Origin: Halovenus sp.
GTDB taxonomy: Archaea > Halobacteriota > Halobacteria > Halobacteriales > Haloarculaceae
NCBI GenBank assembly: GCA_028274925.1
Contig: JAQCNR010000230.1
Location: 1 to 5,864, forward strand
Reading direction: 5' to 3'
DNA: 5,864 nucleotides
The notes below the pieces were generated by a model. It was not told the DNA's origin and made no database searches. It saw nothing but the letters and a program-made list of their open reading frames with translations. Of the stretch, positions 1 to 4,758 are shown in pieces. How positions within the stretch are numbered: position 1 is the first letter of the stretch; every line of letters starts with the position of its first letter. Both the position numbers and the translations under genes were made by a program.

Positions 1-162
1 GACTATGATAATACTGCTAGTGGGGGTGACCTCACTGAATTGACAGCAGGTCAGGAGGCAGAATTAGAGATTACCACCGATGCTGGCGCCACCCGAAATG
101 TGGTTATCACGGCTCCTGATACGCTCGTTGGTACGACCGACGCAGATACGGTGACTCTATAA
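1..162 (+). CDS. arlB: Archaellin (archaeal flagellin), C-terminal end only, 5'-truncated by window edge
   Basis: The reading frame is open from base 1 and ends with TAA at 160-162, giving 53 residues. The stretch ELEITTDAGATRNVVITAPD followed by a DTVTL terminus is nearly identical to the ends of the two complete archaellins downstream, so this is the tail of a third paralogue. Archaellins are the filament subunits of the archaellum; this tail belongs to the outer beta-rich domain that faces the medium. The N-terminal signal peptide and hydrophobic assembly helix lie outside the window. The next gene starts 3 nt after the stop, which suggests one transcript. No N-X-S/T sequon is present in the visible part. 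The family assignment is firm by comparison with the neighbours; the older names flaB and flgA apply to the same family, and the exact paralogue number is unknown. Confidence 0.9.
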   Translation, partial: DYDNTASGGDLTELTAGQEAELEITTDAGATRNVVITAPDTLVGTTDADTVTL

Positions 163-165
163 CAA

Positions 166-981
166 ATGACTCAAATGAAACTGGACAACAACCGTGGACA
201 GGTCGGGATCGGCACGCTGATCGTGTTCATCGCACTCGTGCTGGTCGCCGCCATCGCCGCGGGCGTGCTCATCAACACCGCTGGGTTCCTCCAAACCCAG
301 GCTGAACAGACTGGAGAAGACAGTACCGACCAAGTTGCCGACAATATCAACGTTATTGGTGAAGTTGGTGAAGTTGCTGATTCGAGTGACGGTAGCGTTG
401 GCCTTTCGGAGAACAAGATCTTTGAGACGACGCTGACCATTCAGCGGTCGCCGGGGAGTAGTGAGGTTGACCTCAGCGGATTGTCGATCCAGTACGTTGG
501 GGACAACGGCTTCGCACAACTCACCCACGTGAGCGAGCAAAAGGATGCTATCGACTCTGGCTCTGGTGGTGGCACGAGTGCCGCAACCAATGTGTACTTC
601 ATCCAGTCGGTCACTGCAGAAACACCGGGGGATCCGGTGATCACCGCCGACGGTGATCGCTATGAAATTGTCATTCCAACGGGAACAGTAGTTCGCAAAG
701 TTTCCGGACCAACCACTGAAGTTAGGGACACAACGGGAGGAGGAGGAAGTAAAGTTGTTGCTAATGGATTCTATGGTGATGGTTCAGATGTGGTTCTGGA
801 TATTGTAACCCTCGCAGGGACTGCCCCCGTAGACATTGTAGACAATTCAGAACTTAGTCTGCTGGATGAAGGGCAACAAGCAGAATTAGAGATTACGACC
901 GACAGCGGTGCAACGCGGAATGTCGTCATCACCGCGCCCGACACGTTCGTCGGGAAAGGTGGCGATACGGTGACGCTATAG
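166..981 (+). CDS. arlB: Archaellin (archaeal flagellin), complete, paralogue 2 of the array
   Basis: This 271-aa protein is a major or minor subunit of the archaellum filament. Residues 1-11 form a class III signal peptide ending in DNNRG; the preflagellin peptidase (FlaK/PibD family) is expected to cut after Gly11 to give a mature start of QVGIGTL. Residues 17-39 are the hydrophobic assembly helix that packs in the filament core. Residues 40-70 (polar, with NVIGEVGEV) and 94-119 (RSPGSSE to FAQL) are conserved with the next gene; residues 124-138 and 170-230 are variable and rich in Gly, Ser and Asp, and are likely to form the surface. The C-terminus returns to the conserved TRNVVITAPDT and DTVTL. 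There is no Cys and no N-X-S/T sequon. The start at 166 lies 3 nt after the previous stop with no Shine-Dalgarno sequence; ATG 175 in frame would give a shorter MKLDNNRG leader and is a real alternative. Length is typical for haloarchaeal archaellins. Confidence 0.95.
   Translation: MTQMKLDNNRGQVGIGTLIVFIALVLVAAIAAGVLINTAGFLQTQAEQTGEDSTDQVADNINVIGEVGEVADSSDGSVGLSENKIFETTLTIQRSPGSSEVDLSGLSIQYVGDNGFAQLTHVSEQKDAIDSGSGGGTSAATNVYFIQSVTAETPGDPVITADGDRYEIVIPTGTVVRKVSGPTTEVRDTTGGGGSKVVANGFYGDGSDVVLDIVTLAGTAPVDIVDNSELSLLDEGQQAELEITTDSGATRNVVITAPDTFVGKGGDTVTL
193..375 (+). repeat. Direct repeat: 183-bp archaellin 5' module (second copy 1018-1200)
   Basis: The DNA encoding the end of the signal peptide, the assembly helix and the segment up to NVIGEVGEV is repeated at 1018-1200 in the same phase and without gaps. 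Most differences are synonymous third-position changes. This is paralogue homology rather than a mobile repeat, but it is similar enough to be a substrate for recombination between the genes. It is GC-rich; the 60 bases from 241 are 68% GC. Confidence 0.9.
445..522 (+). repeat. Direct repeat: central archaellin module (second copy 1255-1332)
   Basis: These 78 bases encode residues from RSPGSSE through the SIQYVGDNGFAQL segment and are matched codon for codon at 1255-1332, with a single conservative residue change (Val to Ile). The sequence on both sides is more divergent, so it forms a conserved island between variable blocks. Confidence 0.85.
871..981 (+). repeat. Direct repeat: archaellin 3' module (other copies 49-162 and 1705-1815)
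   Basis: All three archaellin genes end with the same module, from GQ(Q/E)AELEITTD through ATRNVVI and APDT to the terminal DTVTL and stop. The three copies differ in a short loop before DTVTL (VGTTDA, VGKGG, IDQDG). Differences are mostly synonymous, as in the 5' module. Confidence 0.88.
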
Positions 982-1815
982 ATGATTAAAACAATGAGAA
1001 AAAAAGTACCGAACGACCGCGGGCAAGTTGGGATCGGCACGCTCATCGTGTTCATCGCACTTGTGCTGGTCGCCGCTATCGCCGCTGGCGTCCTGATCAA
1101 CACCGCTGGGTTCCTACAGACCCAGGCCGAACAGACCGGACAAGATAGTACCGACCAGGTCGCCGACAAGGTCAACGTTATTGGCGAAGTTGGCGAGGTC
1201 GGAAACAACAACGAAGGGTCAGGGAGTATATATGAGGCGAGAATCACTGTGCAGCGTTCCCCAGGAAGCAGTGAAATCGACCTGAGTGGGCTCTCGATCC
1301 AGTACGTCGGGGACAATGGTTTCGCGCAACTCGTCCACGTGAGCGAAAAAACAAATAGCAACGGAAAGCTCACTGCCACAGCATCAAACAATGTGTACTT
1401 CATCCAGGCCGTGACGGCAGAGACTGCCAGTGACCCTGTTATCACGAGCGATGGTGACCGATATGAAGTTGTGATTCCGCTTGGAGTCTCCATAGATGTT
1501 GAGGCAGACACCAGCGGTGACGCAACTGGCAACTCAGTTGTTGCTGTCGATAACGGCGCCGGAAATGTCGTTGACACCCCGGCGAACGCGTACGGATCCG
1601 AATCGGATGTCGTCGTGAATCTGCTTGACGTTGCATACTCGGCAGGTAGTGGCACAACGACGAATACGGTGATAAATAATCAAGACCTGAACCTTCTGCA
1701 GGAAGGTCAGCAGGCTGAACTCGAAATCACGACGGACTCGGGCGCAACCCGAAACGTTGTCATCGCAGCGCCAGACACCCTAATCGATCAGGACGGCGAC
1801 ACAGTCACGCTATAA
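982..1815 (+). CDS. arlB: Archaellin (archaeal flagellin), complete, paralogue 3 and last of the array
   Basis: This 277-aa filament subunit repeats the plan of its upstream neighbour. The signal peptide ends in PNDRG (cleavage expected after Gly14, mature start QVGIGTL); the leader is strongly basic (MIKTMRKKV), which fits retention of the N-terminus in the cytoplasm before cleavage. The assembly helix is residues 20-42. Residues 92-117 and 242-277 match the other paralogues almost exactly, while residues 74-85, 122-135 and 169-232 differ. Cys and N-X-S/T sequons are absent, although Asn is frequent. ATG 982 directly follows the TAG stop of the previous gene (no spacer) and no Shine-Dalgarno is visible, so translation is probably coupled; ATG 994 in frame is an alternative start giving MRKKVPNDRG. 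The gene is followed by a hairpin and T-rich DNA, so it probably closes the operon. Confidence 0.95.
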   Translation: MIKTMRKKVPNDRGQVGIGTLIVFIALVLVAAIAAGVLINTAGFLQTQAEQTGQDSTDQVADKVNVIGEVGEVGNNNEGSGSIYEARITVQRSPGSSEIDLSGLSIQYVGDNGFAQLVHVSEKTNSNGKLTATASNNVYFIQAVTAETASDPVITSDGDRYEVVIPLGVSIDVEADTSGDATGNSVVAVDNGAGNVVDTPANAYGSESDVVVNLLDVAYSAGSGTTTNTVINNQDLNLLQEGQQAELEITTDSGATRNVVIAAPDTLIDQDGDTVTL

Positions 1816-1817
1816 CG

Positions 1818-1871
1818 GGCTCTCGCGAGCCACGTTCCAACTCGAACGATTTTCCCCTTGATTTTTATTCC
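1818..1871 (+). terminator. Probable terminator of the archaellin operon
   Basis: Two bases after the last archaellin stop, GGCTC (1818-1822) pairs with GAGCC (1827-1831) around a 4-base loop. T-rich stretches follow (TTTT at 1850-1853, and T-runs at 1861-1868 within GATTTTTATTC). Archaeal termination depends mainly on T-runs, so the T-rich part is the more important evidence. The next gene has its own promoter downstream, which agrees with an operon boundary here. Confidence 0.55.
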
Positions 1872-1918
1872 CCTATCATACCGACCTCACTTTCATCACT
1901 GAGAGGCGGGCCGCAAGA

Positions 1919-1949
1919 GTTTATTACACTGATGGGGTAAGACGCACAA
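1919..1949 (+). promoter_or_regulatory. TATA box and short leader for the Tat lipoprotein gene
   Basis: TTTATTA at 1920-1926 resembles the haloarchaeal TATA box (TTTAWA-like). Its centre is about 27 nt before the ATG at 1950, the usual spacing between TATA box and transcription start. The mRNA would therefore be leaderless or have only a few leader bases, which is common in haloarchaea, and no Shine-Dalgarno is seen before the start. A purine-rich GCAAG just upstream (1913-1917) could serve as the BRE. Confidence 0.6.
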
Positions 1950-3326
1950 ATGACCACCCGACGGAAGCTCCTTGCAGGGATCGCCGGAACGACAGCAGCG
2001 ATGGGACTTGCTGGTTGTTCACTCTTCGGCGGCAACAGTAACGATAACGACGAGGACCCGACCCCTGACGAGGGAATCGACACAGACGACGAATTACTCC
2101 TTTCGATGGGGGATCCTTCAGCGCAGGTGCCCCCGTACTTTTTTACGGGCTATCAGTGCCGCGTGCAGGAAATTGCGGACGCTGTCGATATGAGTGAGGC
2201 TGTTCCACGCCTCGGCGGCCAACTCGTTACCTTTCTCGAAGAGAACATAGAGAGTCTCGAGCCAGCCTCACTCGATCGAATTACCGGGAGCAACTACCAC
2301 GCCAGCGCGAGTCAGGGGGCACTTCAGGTGCGCCCGCTTCCAAGTGGCCAGACTGTTCATCTAACCGGCGAATTCGGTTCCGACCCGTGGGTGACCTTTT
2401 TTGAGGGCAACGATGGGTACGAATCACTGGACTCTGCGGACGGATACGAGCGGTTCTTTGCCGAGACGCAGGGCGGACAAGGCTACGAAACGTGGGGCGT
2501 CAGAGACGGCCGTGCTATCATCGTAAGTCGAACGGATATCGTCTCACGGAACGAGCAGTACGACTCGAATCGGACGGCAGCAGAGGAAGCACTGACCGTC
2601 GAGTTCGATCAAGTTGACCGTGACAACGCGCCAATCGCAACCAGCGCCCCTGCGTTCACCGAAACGGTTCAAGAACTCGACGAAGGACCGATCCGCGGTG
2701 GAACTGGGTACGCGCTAATCCCGCTTGGGGCAAACACCGGGACGGAGGCCTTCGATACTGTCGTCGAGGGTGTCGTCGGCGGAGGCTTGAGCGCAGAGGT
2801 GGGTACAGAATCCCAGTTACAGCGGACAATTTCGTATTTAGAGCCAGAGATGGCTTCAGAGCAGTCACTTACCGCGGCATTCGACACATCAGAGACCGAT
2901 TCGATTCCGAGCAGTTCCTGGGAGTTTTCCAAATCCGACGCGATAATCAGCGCGCGAGCGACACTGGAAGAGACGCCCGAGACGGCGATGCTACAGACAG
3001 CACTTCCAATACCCGGGTACGAGAATCTCTTCCTCCGTGCCAATCCAAGCGACCTGGGTCGTGAGGCCACACCGCGTGTCTTCTTCAGGCCAGAACTCAA
3101 CGATGGAAGTCTTACCATCACCCATCGAGGCGGTGGTGCAGTTGAAGACCTGCAAGTTCGGTACGTTCACAACGGTGAGACGCAGTACGAATCGTGGAGC
3201 GGTCCCGTCGGACAGGGCGACGAATTCACGAGCGATGAAACAGTCGACAGCGGAACGCAGGCCTGGGTCACATGGCGGCCAGATAGCAAGGACGCTGCAG
3301 TCTTGATCAGATTCCGTCCGGAGTAG
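1950..3326 (+). CDS. Tat-exported lipoprotein of unknown function with pilin-like C-terminal region
   Basis: This 458-aa protein has a haloarchaeal Tat lipoprotein signal: twin arginines R4-R5 in TTRRKLLAG, a hydrophobic stretch (residues 6-21) and the lipobox LAGC with C23 as the expected lipidated residue. Residues 24-50 are a polar, very acidic tether (NSNDNDEDPTPD and onward). Residues 51-370 contain no motif I recognise; they are mixed alpha/beta in character, with a second Cys at 70. The C-terminal 85 residues look beta-rich: SLTITHRGGGAVEDLQVRY (388-405), a Trp-Ser-Gly turn (426-428) and AWVTWRP near the end, a pattern like the ITH-GGD end of haloarchaeal type IV pilins. There is one sequon, N207-R-T. 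The protein should sit on the outer face of the membrane. It has its own promoter, so it is not strictly part of the archaellin operon. No function can be assigned with confidence; an unclassified surface or solute-binding lipoprotein remains possible. Confidence 0.88.
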   Translation: MTTRRKLLAGIAGTTAAMGLAGCSLFGGNSNDNDEDPTPDEGIDTDDELLLSMGDPSAQVPPYFFTGYQCRVQEIADAVDMSEAVPRLGGQLVTFLEENIESLEPASLDRITGSNYHASASQGALQVRPLPSGQTVHLTGEFGSDPWVTFFEGNDGYESLDSADGYERFFAETQGGQGYETWGVRDGRAIIVSRTDIVSRNEQYDSNRTAAEEALTVEFDQVDRDNAPIATSAPAFTETVQELDEGPIRGGTGYALIPLGANTGTEAFDTVVEGVVGGGLSAEVGTESQLQRTISYLEPEMASEQSLTAAFDTSETDSIPSSSWEFSKSDAIISARATLEETPETAMLQTALPIPGYENLFLRANPSDLGREATPRVFFRPELNDGSLTITHRGGGAVEDLQVRYVHNGETQYESWSGPVGQGDEFTSDETVDSGTQAWVTWRPDSKDAAVLIRFRPE

Positions 3327-3340
3327 GCCCGAATGTGGGC
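3327..3340 (+). terminator. Short hairpin after the lipoprotein gene, weak terminator candidate
   Basis: GCCC (3327-3330) immediately after the stop codon can pair with GGGC (3337-3340) around a 6-base loop. The following GTATCTTATA has only isolated T residues, no real T-run, so termination here is uncertain. Confidence 0.2.
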
Positions 3341-3612
3341 GTATCTTATACCGGGGCTAGTCTCCAAGTTGCTTGAGCGACCCGGAACCGAGGTCGTTGT
3401 GCAGGCCAGGGTTGTATCCAGAGCTCTCTGGACGAGGACTCGCGACGGTGGGCGCGCTCCGGGTGGCCGCGGAGGCTGAAGTCGAGGGGGACACTCTCGA
3501 ACAGGCCAGCGGCGATTGTCCAGAAACTGGCGGCGCCTGTCGATAAGCAGGGAACGAACGACGCCGCGGCGGGTACTCGTCGGGTCCGGAGTAACAGTTG
3601 TGGGCGGAAGAG

Positions 3613-3637
3613 CCGGACAGATAGGTTTTTTGTCCGG
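3613..3637 (+). promoter_or_regulatory. Perfect 7-bp inverted repeat around the promoter-like element of the kinase gene
   Basis: CCGGACA (3613-3619) and TGTCCGG (3631-3637) are exact reverse complements separated by 11 bases, GATAGGTTTTT. The enclosed T-rich segment (3626-3631) is centred about 27 nt before the GTG start at 3656, where a TATA box for a leaderless transcript is expected. The arrangement fits an operator on which a dimeric regulator would block or recruit the basal factors. A stem-loop with a T-run acting on transcription coming from upstream is the alternative reading. The repeat is seen directly; its role is inferred. Confidence 0.4.
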
Positions 3638-3655
3638 TATGCCGAACCATGAGTT

Positions 3656-4675
3656 GTGTCGAGTCCCGAGCGCGATATCGAAGCAGTCCTCGACGAATCT
3701 GGTCCGGATTACGATTCGTTCTCCTACGAGCGGCCAACTGCTGGCCATCAGGGAGAGGTGTTCATGGTCACACTCCAAGTTGGCGGCGATAACTACGAGG
3801 TTGTGATCAAGTTTCAGGCCGGCGACCCAGATTTCGCGCTCGAACCATTTTTGCACAACTACGTCGCGGACCGGACGGACGTGCCAGTCCCGCGAATTCT
3901 CGTCTTCGAGCAGACGCCGAACCTCGATATCGACCCGTACTTCGTGACGGAACGAATCCGCGGCGACAACCTCGCGGAGTCGATGGGACAAATCACCGAG
4001 GAGACGCGTGAGCGAGTTATCGAACATGCTGGCCAGACGCTCGGAGACATGCACTCGAACGTCGGCTTCGAGGGATTTGGCCGACTCGCGCTGAACGACG
4101 AGGACGAACGGCTGATCGTCGACGAGTTCTCCTGGGATTGGCAGGCCTTCTTTACAAACCTCGTCGAATCGTACATCGGCAGGCTCGATGATACACCGTT
4201 TGCAGACCTGCAGGAAACTGCCAGCGAGTATCTCCACCAGTCGGCAGGCTGTATCGAGAGCACGGGACCACCACGGCTCGTTCACGACGATTTCCGGCCG
4301 GCAAATATGTTGTTCGACGCCGGAGAGGAGACTCCAATCACTGCTGTCTTGGACTGGCAGTTCGCCCTTGCGGCTGACGCGGAGTATCACGTCGCCCGGA
4401 CGGAGTTTCTGTTTATCGACCCTGCGTTTCAGGACGCCGGAACACGCGAGCGACTCCGGCAGAAACTCTACGACGGCTACCGAAAATACCTGGAGTTCGA
4501 GCCCGACGACGCGTTCGCTGACCGGCGTGCGGTGTATTACTTCGCGACGCTGCTCTGGCGAATGCTCGGGTTCGACGCCGCGTTCGCAGACGCGGGAGAA
4601 CTCGCACAGGGCCGGGCGGAGGTCAGATTCCGCCAACAGTTCGACCAACTCGCCGCCCAGTTGCCGGAGTGTTGA
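3656..4675 (+). CDS. Aminoglycoside phosphotransferase (APH)-family kinase, substrate unknown
   Basis: This 339-aa protein has the eukaryotic-like kinase fold of the APH/choline kinase family, which transfers the ATP gamma-phosphate to a small-molecule hydroxyl. In order: a beta-rich N-lobe (residues 25-55) with the ATP-binding Lys as K52 in VVIKFQ, a helix with the likely partner Glu (E63), a hinge region near FVTERIRGDNL (96-105), the catalytic loop HDDFRPAN with H210, D212 and N217 (Brenner motif HxDxxxxN), and the metal-binding Asp in VLDW (D233). All key residues are present, so the enzyme should be active. GTG 3656 is chosen because an in-frame TGA lies at 3650-3652 and the next Met (residue 37) would lose the N-lobe. 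The ATG at 3649 is in another frame and leads nowhere. Haloarchaea carry many such kinases; drug resistance should not be assumed, because the physiological substrates of most are unknown. A flavoprotein gene follows after 83 nt in the same direction. Confidence 0.9.
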   Translation: MSSPERDIEAVLDESGPDYDSFSYERPTAGHQGEVFMVTLQVGGDNYEVVIKFQAGDPDFALEPFLHNYVADRTDVPVPRILVFEQTPNLDIDPYFVTERIRGDNLAESMGQITEETRERVIEHAGQTLGDMHSNVGFEGFGRLALNDEDERLIVDEFSWDWQAFFTNLVESYIGRLDDTPFADLQETASEYLHQSAGCIESTGPPRLVHDDFRPANMLFDAGEETPITAVLDWQFALAADAEYHVARTEFLFIDPAFQDAGTRERLRQKLYDGYRKYLEFEPDDAFADRRAVYYFATLLWRMLGFDAAFADAGELAQGRAEVRFRQQFDQLAAQLPEC

Positions 4676-4720
4676 TTGACAGCAGCGGGTCAGTTGGTAA
4701 CGACTGTCGGAACACCAAAG

Positions 4721-4750
4721 AGTTACATTCGCGATTTCCAAATAAGAGGT
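4721..4750 (+). promoter_or_regulatory. Start region of the reductase: Shine-Dalgarno GAGGT and possible TATA-like element
   Basis: GAGGT (4746-4750) ends 8 nt before ATG 4759 and matches the anti-Shine-Dalgarno of haloarchaeal 16S rRNA (5 bases), supporting this start. A weak TATA-like TTACATT at 4723-4729 would place the transcript start near 4750, too late to include the Shine-Dalgarno. The gene may therefore be read mainly from the kinase transcript, or from another promoter within the 83-nt gap that I cannot identify. Confidence 0.4.
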
Positions 4751-4758
4751 AACAGGCC

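Larger units (their letters stand above)
3327..3655. other. 329-bp intergenic region without a convincing gene
   Basis: No + strand frame has a plausible start, codon pattern and protein here. On the minus strand a frame ending with TAG at 3357-3359 has GC-rich third positions over its last 40 codons (tail NPGLHNDLGSGSLKQLGD), but its upstream part runs into the antisense of the kinase gene and reads as low-complexity Pro/Ser/Arg sequence, so it may be a gene remnant or chance. A 6-bp hairpin TCCAGA/TCTGGA with a 4-base loop lies at 3417-3432. The right end holds the kinase promoter region with its inverted repeat, described separately. Confidence 0.5.

Noticed and set aside
771..1655. 294-codon open frame on the minus strand across the two archaellins
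   Set aside because: It is antisense to two clear archaellin genes, and its Ser/Thr/Pro-rich product repeats itself because the archaellins are repeated. It has no recognisable domain.
193..1815. Archaellin repeats as an invertible or site-specific recombination switch
   Set aside because: The repeats are direct, not inverted. I see no recombinase gene in the window and no short crossover-site repeats flanking a segment, so homologous gene conversion is the simpler explanation.
3516..3806. + strand frame with a hydrophobic stretch VLVGSGVTVVGG overlapping the kinase start
   Set aside because: The frame has no good start or ribosome-binding site, runs into the kinase gene in another frame, and its second half reads as a shadow of that gene.
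3656..4675. Reading the APH-family gene as an antibiotic resistance determinant
   Set aside because: The family is broad and includes many housekeeping small-molecule kinases. Nothing in the neighbourhood (no mobile element, no resistance genes) supports an acquired resistance role.
4678..4708. GACAG/CTGTC inverted repeat between the kinase and reductase genes
   Set aside because: The arms are only 5 bp with a 21-base spacer, which is expected by chance at this length, and no T-run follows.
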